From assembly GCF_037201915.1 (NCBI RefSeq), contig NZ_CP147505.1:372001-436000 (forward strand): DNA of 64,000 nucleotides, given 5' to 3'. Made by a program: the position numbers and the translations under genes. The notes beneath the pieces were generated by a model that was given only the letters and a program-made list of their open reading frames with translations, had not been told where the DNA came from and ran no database searches. The stretch comes from Haloplanus sp. CK5-1 (GTDB lineage: Archaea; Halobacteriota; Halobacteria; Halobacteriales; Haloferacaceae). This document shows positions 18,576-26,127 of this stretch, piece after piece. Position 1 is the stretch's first letter. Each line of letters opens with the position of its first letter.

Positions 18576-19004
18576 ATGAACGCCGACGACGAGGCGTCGA
18601 AGACGGCGGCCGACGCCCCAGACGACGCGCTGGCGGCCGCCATCGCCGAGGACCCCGAGGCCGTGGCGGCGTTCGTTCAGCGCCTCGACGACGTGAACGA
18701 ACTGCTCGACGTGTTGGCCCTCGCAACCGAGGCGGCCGACGACGAGATGGTGTCGTCGGTGGCGGGCACCGCCGGATCGCTCGGCGAACTGGCCGACGAG
18801 GCCGCGGAGCCGGAAACGGTTCGGGGGGCGCGGACGCTCCTGCGAGCGCTCGGCGACGCGGGCGATCCCGACACGACCTATCGTGGTGTGGGTTCGCTCG
18901 GACTACTGCGGGCGCTTCGCGATCCGGAGGTCAAGCGAGGGCTGGCGTTTCTGGTGGCGCTCGCGCGGGGAATCGGTCGGGAACTGGATCGACAGGACCG
19001 CTGA
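18576..19004 (+). CDS. DUF1641 protein
   Basis: 142-aa helical protein, one base after the SQR-like stop, so translationally linked. The C-terminal GSLGLLRALRDPEVKRGLAFLVALARGIGREL is the DUF1641 signature; the N-terminal half is Ala/Asp/Glu rich. Family members accompany sulfide:quinone oxidoreductases and formate dehydrogenases; their molecular role is unclear. It ends 1 nt before the sufU stop on the other strand. Confidence 0.85.
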   Translation: MNADDEASKTAADAPDDALAAAIAEDPEAVAAFVQRLDDVNELLDVLALATEAADDEMVSSVAGTAGSLGELADEAAEPETVRGARTLLRALGDAGDPDTTYRGVGSLGLLRALRDPEVKRGLAFLVALARGIGRELDRQDR

Positions 19005-19005
19005 A

Positions 19006-19425
19006 TCACTCCTCGGTCGTCGTCTCCTCGATCTCCAACTCTCCCTCGTGGATCTTCGCGCCGTCCTGGACGACCTTCTCCGCGAGGACAGCACACTTGA
19101 TCCGCATGGGGCTGATGTCGACGCCCAGCATCTCCACCACGTCGTCCCGGTCCATCTCGCCGAGTTCGTCGAGCGTGGTGCCGGGGAGTCGCTCGGTCAG
19201 CATGCTCGCGCTCGCCTGACTGATGGCACAGCCGTCGCCGGAGAAGCTGACGTAGTCGATGGTTTCGCCGTCGTCGTCGAGGCGTACGTCGATCTTGATC
19301 GTGTCGCCACACGACGGGTTCTCGCCGACGTGAGAGAACGTCGGATCATCGAGTTCCCCGTGATTCCGGGGGTTCTTGTAGTGATCGAGGATCTGCTGTC
19401 GGTACATATCCGAGCCCATACCCAT
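19006..19425 (-). CDS. sufU: SufU/IscU-type iron-sulfur cluster scaffold
   Basis: 139 aa with the three scaffold cysteines at 39 (NPSCGD), 66 (GDGCAIS) and 111 (RIKCAVL), plus the RxP-like start MYRQQILDHYKNPRNHG. The insertion between Cys66 and Cys111 is longer than in IscU, as in SufU. Assembles or transfers sulfur/zinc-linked intermediates with SufS. Start at 19425, with an alternative ATG at residue 3 or 7. Confidence 0.92.
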   Translation of the reverse strand: MGMGSDMYRQQILDHYKNPRNHGELDDPTFSHVGENPSCGDTIKIDVRLDDDGETIDYVSFSGDGCAISQASASMLTERLPGTTLDELGEMDRDDVVEMLGVDISPMRIKCAVLAEKVVQDGAKIHEGELEIEETTTEE

Positions 19426-19473
19426 AGTTGCGTCCGGGTAGGGTACTGTCGAGTAAAAGGATTCCGGGCCGGC

Positions 19474-20463
19474 TCAGGCCGGCACGGCCCGTTCGTCTCC
19501 TTCGTAGGCCTCGAGCAGTTCGCGGTAGCGGTTCCGGATCGTCACTTCCGAGATGTCCGCCACCTCGCTCACCTGCTTCTGGGTGACCTCCTCGTTGGTG
19601 AGCAGCGGCGCGGCGTAGACGGCCGCGGCGGCGAGGCCGACGGGGTTCTTGCCGCTGTGGACACCCCGGTTCTTGGCGGCCTCGAGCATCTCGCGGGCCA
19701 GTCGCTCGGCCTCGTCCGAGACGCCGAGTTCGGAGGCGAATCGGGTGACGTAGCTCACCGGATCCGCGGGGGCGACCTCGAGGTTGAGTTCCCGGACGAC
19801 GTACCGATAGGTCCGCTTGAACTCCTCCTCGTCGACCCGGCTGACCCGGGCTACCTCGTCGATGGTTCGGGGGACGCCCACCTGTCGGGCGGCGGCGTAG
19901 AGTGCGCTGGTGGCGACGCCCTCGATCGACCGGCCGGGGAGGAGGTCGTCGGAGAGCGCGCGGCGGTAGATCACGCTCGCGGTCTCGCGGACGTTCTCGG
20001 GGAGACCCAGCGCCGACGCCATGCGATCGATCTCGCCGAGCGCCTGTCGCAGGTTTCGCTCTTGGTGGTTCTGGGTCTGGAACCGTCGGTTCCAGGTACG
20101 CAGGCGCTGCATCTTCTCGCGCTGGCGCGACGAGAGTGTCTTCCCGTAGCCGTCCCTGTCTTGCCAGTCGATGGTGGTCGACAGCCCCTTGTCGTGCATC
20201 ATCTTCGTCGTCGGCGACCCGACCCGTGCCTTCTCGTCGCGTTCGGCCGCGTCGAAGGCTCGCCACTCGGGGCCGCGGTCGACTTCGTTCTCCTCGACGA
20301 CGAGGCCGCAGTCGCGACAGGCCGTCTCGCCGTGTTCCTCGTCGGCGACGAGCGATCCCCCACACTCGGGGCAGCCGTGTTCGTGTTCGCGGTCGGTCGT
20401 CTCCGGCCGCGTACTCTCCCCTCGGTCCGTCTCGTCCGCCGTCCAGATGCGTGTTTCTGTCAT
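19474..20463 (-). CDS. tfb: Transcription initiation factor IIB (TFB)
   Basis: 329-aa general transcription factor that bridges TBP-TATA and RNA polymerase. N-terminal zinc ribbon CPECGG...CRDCG, B-finger (RGPEWRAFD), then two cyclin repeats (about 130-215 and 225-310) with DNA-binding helices such as QVSEVADISEVTIRNRYREL. Haloarchaea carry several TFB paralogues; which one this is cannot be said. A long AT-rich upstream region suggests regulated expression. Confidence 0.95.
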   Translation of the reverse strand: MTETRIWTADETDRGESTRPETTDREHEHGCPECGGSLVADEEHGETACRDCGLVVEENEVDRGPEWRAFDAAERDEKARVGSPTTKMMHDKGLSTTIDWQDRDGYGKTLSSRQREKMQRLRTWNRRFQTQNHQERNLRQALGEIDRMASALGLPENVRETASVIYRRALSDDLLPGRSIEGVATSALYAAARQVGVPRTIDEVARVSRVDEEEFKRTYRYVVRELNLEVAPADPVSYVTRFASELGVSDEAERLAREMLEAAKNRGVHSGKNPVGLAAAAVYAAPLLTNEEVTQKQVSEVADISEVTIRNRYRELLEAYEGDERAVPA

Positions 20464-20534
20464 GGTGGATAATGGATGTCACGACCGTACGGGCCGGTCC
20501 CGAACGGCGCGATTCTTCTTGACACATAGTTAGT

Positions 20535-20624
20535 CTTCTAAACATATAAATGCTCGGTCGAAATAGCCGAAAATACATAATATACTCGGCTATCCGGTGA
20601 TTAATACTGTCATATAGTTAGAAG
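20535..20624. promoter_or_regulatory. tfb promoter with nested inverted repeats
   Basis: Minus-strand TTTATATG at 20550-20543 is the likely tfb TATA box. Around it lie ATAGCCGA-N15-TCGGCTAT (20563-20570 / 20586-20593) and an outer pair CTTCTAA / TTAGAAG (20535-20541 / 20618-20624), centred within 2 nt of each other near 20578. A plus-strand CATATAAA-type box occurs near 20638-20646. The pattern suggests a dimeric regulator site upstream of tfb. Confidence 0.45.
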
Positions 20625-20844
20625 GAAAACGCAATTGCATATAAAGTTTCGTGTGCCGTGGCGGGCCAGTTCGCACGGTCCGTGGTTTTCCGGAGGAATT
20701 CATCGTACCGCGACCCGGCGTCGAACCCGAGCGGACTCGAACGGGACCGTCGCGACTGCCGGGTGACTCCGCACCGGGGTGACAGGCCTGTGAGGTGTGT
20801 CGTCGGGTGTGGTGGAGACGACGCGTGCCGATCCGTCCGAGGGG
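20625..20844. other. Gene-free stretch between pcn and tfb
   Basis: No convincing gene. A GTG-initiated 72-codon frame on the plus strand lacks protein-like composition. ACAGGCCTGT near 20783 is a 10-bp palindrome. No tRNA cloverleaf can be drawn. Confidence 0.5.
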
Positions 20845-21588
20845 TTACTCGCTTTGGATGCGCGGCGCGAGCATGAACGTCACGTTCCCGAGCCCTTCGG
20901 CGAAGTCGTAGTGGAGTTTCACCGGGAACTCCTCGCCGAGTTCAACCGTCACTTCGGCGTCGCCGGGAATCGCCTTGTTCATGTCCTTCAGGTAGTCGAG
21001 CGAGAACAGCGAACTGGCCGGACCGGCGTCGAGGTCGATGAGGTCGTCGGCCCCCATCTCGAAGTCCACGTCGTCGGTGTCGCCCTCCGCTTCGATGTGG
21101 AACGTCGCGTCGTCCTCGTCGACGCGGAGGTTGATGTGGTCGGACACCATGTCGGCGGCCGTGATCCCACGGTCGAGTTGGTTCCCTTCGGCGACGATCA
21201 GCGCCGGCAGGTCGAGGTCGGGGATGTCCGGTTCCTGTCGGATGGAGTCGGGATCGATCAGCGCGAGCGTGTAGGACAGCCCGTCGATCCGGATGTGGAG
21301 TTTGCGGGTCTCTTCGTCGAGTTCGAGGTGGACGAGGTCACCGGCGTTCCCCATTCCCGCGATGTCTTCGAGACGGGAGAGGTTGACGCCGATGACGCCG
21401 CCATCGGCCTCGTAGGATTCGAACGCTGCCGCCTCCAGTGAGAGGTCGACCATCCCGACGTTCGCGGGGTCGACCGCACGGATCGCCAGGCCGTCCTCGT
21501 TGAGTCGTACCTTGCACTCGTCGACTAGCACGCTCACGGAGTCGAGGGCGTCCCGGAGCGTCGACGCGCTCACGATGGCCTTGAACAT
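20845..21588 (-). CDS. pcn: DNA polymerase sliding clamp PCNA
   Basis: 247-aa trimeric clamp. Starts [26 protein letters not shown]; has the interdomain loop and the C-terminal LAPRIQSE, consistent with PIP-peptide binding. Acidic surface as usual in halophiles. A minus-strand TATA (around 21612-21620, in GTTAAAAATACC) lies about 30 nt upstream of the ATG, so the mRNA is probably leaderless. Confidence 0.97.
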   Translation of the reverse strand: MFKAIVSASTLRDALDSVSVLVDECKVRLNEDGLAIRAVDPANVGMVDLSLEAAAFESYEADGGVIGVNLSRLEDIAGMGNAGDLVHLELDEETRKLHIRIDGLSYTLALIDPDSIRQEPDIPDLDLPALIVAEGNQLDRGITAADMVSDHINLRVDEDDATFHIEAEGDTDDVDFEMGADDLIDLDAGPASSLFSLDYLKDMNKAIPGDAEVTVELGEEFPVKLHYDFAEGLGNVTFMLAPRIQSE

Positions 21589-21736
21589 GTACGGAGTGGT
21601 ACGCCCCTGGTGTTAAAAATACCCGCTGTTCGTTCGCGAGCGGGCGCGCGCGGCGCCGGCGCCGACTGCGACGGACGGCCCGGACACGAACGGGTTCGTG
21701 ACAACCCACAGCCGTCCGGGACGTGTCTCGGTTGGT

Positions 21737-21970
21737 ATGGGCGCGGAACCGACCGACGCGGACCGACGACTCGACGTCCGCGATATCGACGGCGAGCCGT
21801 TCGCTGACATCATGTCCGCTCTCGACGAGCTGGCCGCCGACGAATCGCTGTTGCTCGTGAACGGGTTCGAACCCGAACCGTTGTACGACGTGATCGAACG
21901 CCGGGGATTCGCGTACGAGACGGTCAACCCGGAACCGGGGCTGTGGTACGTCGAGGTCGAGGCCGTCTGA
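21737..21970 (+). CDS. Single-domain DUF2249 protein
   Basis: 77 aa: RRLDVRDIDGEPF, then LLLVNGFEPEPLYDVI and WYVEVEAV, the DUF2249 core that resembles the SirA/TusA-like fold. Start at ATG 21737 after TTGGT. It converges with the multi-domain DUF2249 gene with 12 nt between the stops. Likely a small redox or sulfur-related protein; the role is unproven. Confidence 0.8.
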   Translation: MGAEPTDADRRLDVRDIDGEPFADIMSALDELAADESLLLVNGFEPEPLYDVIERRGFAYETVNPEPGLWYVEVEAV

Positions 21971-21982
21971 CCGCCGACCCGA

Positions 21983-23032
21983 TCAGAGGGGTGTCCCGTC
22001 TCGGTCGTCCGTCTCAGCTCTCCCGATCAGGACCTCGAACGCGCCGGGTTCCTGCCGTCGGTACTCCCACCGGAACGCCGGCCCCGCCTCCGCGTCGAAC
22101 TGGTGGTACAGTGGCTCCGGATCGTGGTCGTTCACGAGGACGAACGCCTCCCCGGGCGCCAGCCCCTCGTACGCCTCGAAGATTGCCTCGTGACGCCGTG
22201 CAGGGGGGAGCTCGCGCACGTCCAGTTTCTCGGTCACCGACAGCGACCCCTCCGGCGGTGCCGACGGTTCCGCCGTCGCCCCGCCCGACGCGTCCCCGTT
22301 GGCCTCGTCTTCCTTCGTGATCCGAACACGACAGCGTCCCGGTTCCTCCTCGACGACCGCCCACGTGAACGACTCCCCGTACTGCTGGCGGAACTCGCGG
22401 TGTAGTGGGCGTGGTTCGTGCGGTGCGACGAGTTCCATCGTCGCCCCCTCGAGAAGGGTCCCGTACCGGTGGTGGATCGTCGGGTGACGCTCGGCTTTCG
22501 GAATCTCCCGTACGTCGAACGTCGTGTCGGCCGCGTCGTCGACCGCTCCGTCGCCGTCTCCGGTCTTGCCGATCCGGACGCGCCACTCGCCGGCTCCCTC
22601 GCTCAGGTACTCCCACTCGATCGTCTCCCCGCGCGTCGACCGCAGTTCGTGGTACAGCGGCTTCGGATCGTGATCGTTCACGAGGACGAATCCCTCGCCC
22701 GCCTCCAGCGCGTCGAACGTGCCGGTCAACTCCTCGTGGCGTCGCTGGGGCGGGAGGTCCCGCACGTCGAACGCCGGCCACTCGTCCGCGTCGAACGCCT
22801 CGCCCGTGGTGATCCGGATCTCCCGTGTCTCCGCGTCGATTCGGTCGGCCTCCCAGTCCACCCGTCGACCGCGCTCGATCCGATACCGGTCGAGGAGAGT
22901 CGCCGTCTCGACGGGGTCGGCGTCGGTGACGGCCGTCGTCGACGACTCCGGGTCGGCGTCGTCGAGGTGTTCGAAGAGGCGATCTCGGCGCTCCGCCCGT
23001 GACGCCGATCGAAGCTCCAACGTGTCCGTCAT
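21983..23032 (-). CDS. Multi-domain DUF2249 protein
   Basis: 349 aa made of about four DUF2249-like units. Units at roughly 88-155, 168-240 and 265-340 each have DVRE/DVRDLP-x-x-RH and a DHDPxPLYH or PHEPRPLH motif; residues 6-78 are a degenerate unit ending REIRIT without the DHDP motif. Linkers are acidic. Reiteration of a SirA/TusA-like fold suggests a ligand- or thiol-binding chain. Denitrification loci of halophiles often carry DUF2249 genes; none is seen here. Confidence 0.8.
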   Translation of the reverse strand: MTDTLELRSASRAERRDRLFEHLDDADPESSTTAVTDADPVETATLLDRYRIERGRRVDWEADRIDAETREIRITTGEAFDADEWPAFDVRDLPPQRRHEELTGTFDALEAGEGFVLVNDHDPKPLYHELRSTRGETIEWEYLSEGAGEWRVRIGKTGDGDGAVDDAADTTFDVREIPKAERHPTIHHRYGTLLEGATMELVAPHEPRPLHREFRQQYGESFTWAVVEEEPGRCRVRITKEDEANGDASGGATAEPSAPPEGSLSVTEKLDVRELPPARRHEAIFEAYEGLAPGEAFVLVNDHDPEPLYHQFDAEAGPAFRWEYRRQEPGAFEVLIGRAETDDRDGTPL

Positions 23033-23123
23033 GGCGCGACGTAGTCCCAGCGTCCGGAAAGGCCCTTTCCCGAACCGCTTCGCCCGGCCAAACCGTTATC
23101 CCCCCTAGCCGCCGACCGGTGGC

Positions 23124-24152
23124 ATGAAGCTCTCCGCCGTCGACCTCTCCCCGGTCCCCCACGGTGGCACAGCGGCCGACGCCTACGCCAACACCGTCGC
23201 GGCCGCACAGCAGGCGGAACGGCTCGGCTACTCCCGGTTCTGGGTCGCCGAACACCACGGCATGGCCGACCGACTCGCGGGGACGACCCCCGAGACGTTG
23301 CTCGGCCACCTCGCCGCCGAGACCGAGTCGATCCGCCTCGGCTCCGGAGCCGTGTTGCTCAACCACTACAGCCCGTTCAAGATCGCCGAACTGTTCGGGT
23401 CGCTGGACGCCCTCGCACCGGGCCGCATCGACGCCGGCCTCGGCCGAGCCAACGGCTCGCCGGCAGTCGACCGCGCCCTCGGGACGGAGCGGCGCGTCGA
23501 GAACCCCGACGAGGACCATGCCGAGAAACTCGAAGCCGTCGTCAACCATCTCTACGACGACTATCCGGCGGAGCACGCCTACGCCGACCTGGAGATTCCG
23601 CGGTCCGGTGCCGAACCTCCCGTCCCGTGGGCGCTCGGATCGAGTCCGTCGAGTGCAGCCATCGCCGGCGAACTCGGCCTCCCCTACTGTTTTGCCGCGT
23701 TCATCCGGCCGGGGTTCGCCGTCCGCGCCGTCGAGACCTACCGCGACCGCTTCCGGGCGTCACGGTTGGCCGGCGGCGTCGACGAACCGCGGGCGACGGT
23801 CGCGGTGAACGCGGTCTGTGCCGAGACCGACCACGACGCGGCGCGGCTCCGTGCCGTCGCCGAGGCGTCGTATCGGCGGATGCAACGCGGCGTCGTCGGG
23901 ACCCACCCCACCGTCGAGGAAGCCATCGAGGAACTGGGTGAGGTCCCCGACCCGACGCCCGCGACGCTCGACGCCGACGAGTGGCCGCGGGCCATCTCCG
24001 GGAGTCCGGAGACACTCGCCGGCCTCCTCGACCAACTGGCCGACCGCGTCGGCGTCGCCGAGGTGATGATACAGCACGTCGTCGGCGACCACGAGGACGC
24101 GCTCCGCTCTCACGAACTGCTCGCCCAGGGTGTCGGGCTGGACGGGCGCTGA
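23124..24152 (+). CDS. LLM-class (luciferase-like) flavin-dependent oxidoreductase
   Basis: 342-aa TIM-barrel monooxygenase of the bacterial luciferase-like family, short-chain branch: FWVAEHHGM at about 41-49, LGSGAVLLNHYSPFKIAELFGSLDAL and GLGRANGS are diagnostic. Would use reduced FMN or F420; haloarchaea often use F420. Substrate unknown. Start ATG 23124, the first plausible start, followed by a beta strand MKLSAVDL. Confidence 0.88.
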   Translation: MKLSAVDLSPVPHGGTAADAYANTVAAAQQAERLGYSRFWVAEHHGMADRLAGTTPETLLGHLAAETESIRLGSGAVLLNHYSPFKIAELFGSLDALAPGRIDAGLGRANGSPAVDRALGTERRVENPDEDHAEKLEAVVNHLYDDYPAEHAYADLEIPRSGAEPPVPWALGSSPSSAAIAGELGLPYCFAAFIRPGFAVRAVETYRDRFRASRLAGGVDEPRATVAVNAVCAETDHDAARLRAVAEASYRRMQRGVVGTHPTVEEAIEELGEVPDPTPATLDADEWPRAISGSPETLAGLLDQLADRVGVAEVMIQHVVGDHEDALRSHELLAQGVGLDGR

Positions 24153-24264
24153 CGGGAACTGCGGTGCGTCACGTCTATCAGCGTCGACGGCGTCCCTCCG
24201 GTATGCAACCGACACGCCGAGCCTCACACCACGCGGGGAGCCAGCGACCGGTCGCGGTGGTAGC

Positions 24265-25035
24265 ATGACCGGCAAAGACGAGTACTACAACCGCGCGAAA
24301 CAGGAGGGGTACCGCGCCCGATCGGCCTACAAACTGAAGCAACTCGACGGGACGGCCGACCTGTTCGAGACGGGCGACGCCGTGGTCGACCTCGGCGCGG
24401 CACCGGGCGGGTGGCTTCAGGTCACCGCCGAGGCGGTCGGCCCCGAGGGTACCGTCGTCGGCGTCGACCTCCAGCGGATCGAGTCGCTGGACCACGACGG
24501 CGTCGAGACGATCCGCGGCGACATGACCGACGAGGGGACGGTCGACCGCCTCCGCGACGCCGTGGGCGGTGACGACGTCGACGTCGTCGTCTCCGACATG
24601 GCGCCGAACATGACCGGCGAGTACTCCGTCGATCACGCGCGGTCGGTGTATCTCGCCCGCCAAGCCTTCGACGTCGCTCGCGACCTGCTAGCCCCCGGCG
24701 GCGACCTGGCGGTCAAGGTGTTCGAGGGACCGGACCTCGCGGACCTCCGCGCGGAGATGGAGGAGACCTTCGAATACGTCCGGGCGGTCCACCCGGAGGC
24801 CTCGCGGGACGCGTCGTCGGAACTCTACCTCGTCGCCAAGGGGTATCTCACCGCGCCCGTCACGTCGGGCGACGAATTCACCGTGGAGGTCGTCGACGAG
24901 GGGCGCGAGGGCGACGGCATCGCCCGCGTCGACGGGTTCACGGTCTTCGTCCCCGACGCCGACGTGGGCGAGGAGGTCGAGGTTCGGATCGACGACGTCA
25001 AACCCCGCTTCGCGTTCGCGGAGCGACGGAACTAG
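24265..25035 (+). CDS. rlmE: 23S rRNA (uridine-2'-O) methyltransferase RlmE/FtsJ with TRAM domain
   Basis: 256 aa. RrmJ-type K-D-K-E residues are seen in ARSAYKLKQLD, VVSDMAPNMTG, DLAVKVFEG and SSELYLVAKGY; the SAM loop is VVDLGAAPGGW. Residues about 195-250 form a TRAM RNA-binding domain (GEEVEVRIDDVKPRFAFAE), the usual archaeal extension. Start MTGKDEYYNRAKQEGYRARSA. The stop interlocks with the convergent transporter at CTAG 25032-25035. Confidence 0.93.
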   Translation: MTGKDEYYNRAKQEGYRARSAYKLKQLDGTADLFETGDAVVDLGAAPGGWLQVTAEAVGPEGTVVGVDLQRIESLDHDGVETIRGDMTDEGTVDRLRDAVGGDDVDVVVSDMAPNMTGEYSVDHARSVYLARQAFDVARDLLAPGGDLAVKVFEGPDLADLRAEMEETFEYVRAVHPEASRDASSELYLVAKGYLTAPVTSGDEFTVEVVDEGREGDGIARVDGFTVFVPDADVGEEVEVRIDDVKPRFAFAERRN

Positions 25036-25787
25036 AACTCGTCGACCGGCCGATCCGCCTCGCGCTCGCTCGCCGCCCTCGCGGCGGCGGCCTTCGCCGC
25101 GGCGTCGGCCCGCGACCGCACGACCCCGACGACGGCGTACACGAAGGGCGTGTCGACGATAGCGATCAGGAGTTTGAGCAGGTACTGACCGAGCATCAGC
25201 GCGACGACGACGCTCCAAGGGGTGACGTCCCCGATTCCCGCGTACGTCGGCAGGAGGTAGAAGGCGACGCCGACGAAGATGACGGTGTCGATGGCTTGGC
25301 TCGTCGCCGTCGAGACGATGTTTCGGAGCCAGAGGAAGTCCCCGTCGGTCGCCGCCCGGAGGCGGTGGAAGACGAGGACGTCCCAGTTCTGACTGACGAG
25401 ATACGCCAGCAGGCTCCCTGCGACGATGTTGGTCGCCGGGGCGAGGACGCCCTCGAACTGCGCGGCGAACTCCGCGTTCCGGCCGGGTGCGAGGATGGTC
25501 GACCACACCAGCGCCAGGAGGACGAAGTTCATCGCGAAGCCGACGTTCACCATCACCTGTGCGTCGCGCCGGCCGTAGAGTTCGCCGTAACAGTCCGACG
25601 CGAAGAAGGTGAGCGCGTAAGCCAGCGCCGCTCCCGGGAGAAATATCGTCCCGCCGATCCGCGGCAGGTCGGTCGGGAGCGGGATCGCGAGCACCTTCGC
25701 GGCGGTCAACTGTGCGGTGACGAGCGCCGTGACGAACAGCGCGAGGATCGCCACACGGCCGACCGGCCAGTCCTCGCCGGCGCTCAT
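25032..25787 (-). CDS. VUT/YhhQ-family queuosine-precursor-type transporter
   Basis: 251 aa with six to seven membrane helices. The signature GGTIFLPGAALAYALTFFASD with DCYGELYGRRDA matches the YhhQ/QueT-like family that imports 7-deazaguanine precursors (preQ0/preQ1); in archaea this would feed archaeosine in tRNA. The C-terminus is an Ala/Arg/Glu cytoplasmic tail. The start ATGA overlaps the stop of the upstream RHH gene, so the two are an operon. Confidence 0.85.
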   Translation of the reverse strand: MSAGEDWPVGRVAILALFVTALVTAQLTAAKVLAIPLPTDLPRIGGTIFLPGAALAYALTFFASDCYGELYGRRDAQVMVNVGFAMNFVLLALVWSTILAPGRNAEFAAQFEGVLAPATNIVAGSLLAYLVSQNWDVLVFHRLRAATDGDFLWLRNIVSTATSQAIDTVIFVGVAFYLLPTYAGIGDVTPWSVVVALMLGQYLLKLLIAIVDTPFVYAVVGVVRSRADAAAKAAAARAASEREADRPVDEF

Positions 25788-25960
25788 TCCTCGGACTCCA
25801 GTCGCCCGTGGCGGGCGTCGATGTCGTCCAACAGGTCGAGCGTCTTCCGGACCGACGCCCTGATAGCGTCGCTCCGGTTGACGAACTTGCCGTCTTCGCC
25901 GACGTGGTCGTCCAGATCGGAGAGCAGTTCGTCGGGGATCTCGACGCTGATCTTGGTCAC
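25784..25960 (-). CDS. Ribbon-helix-helix (CopG-type) regulator
   Basis: 58 aa, GTG start at 25960 preceded by a GGAGGGA ribosome site. It begins TKISVEIPDELLSDLDDHV, the RHH beta strand and first helix, followed by FVNRSDAIRASVRKTLDLL. The dimer would bind operator DNA. It overlaps the transporter start by 4 nt (ATGA) and so may autoregulate the pair. Found by reading the strand; no ATG start exists. Confidence 0.8.
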   Translation of the reverse strand: MTKISVEIPDELLSDLDDHVGEDGKFVNRSDAIRASVRKTLDLLDDIDARHGRLESEE

Positions 25961-26127
25961 GCCGCTCCCTCCGGGCCGCGGTCGGTCACGGGTTCTGATA
26001 TTCGCATGGTGTTCTCTCGAGCATATTCTTCGATCGGACGCTTAAACGCGACGGCTTCGTCCGGAACCCGGTCGCCTCCCCTCGCGGTGTGACGGCGACC
26101 CGGGGCCACGCCCGCGACGCTCGGTGG

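Noticed and set aside
20625-20844. Possible tRNA or stable RNA upstream of tfb
   Set aside because: Some GAACCC-like words are present, but no acceptor stem, anticodon arm or CCA-type fold can be made.
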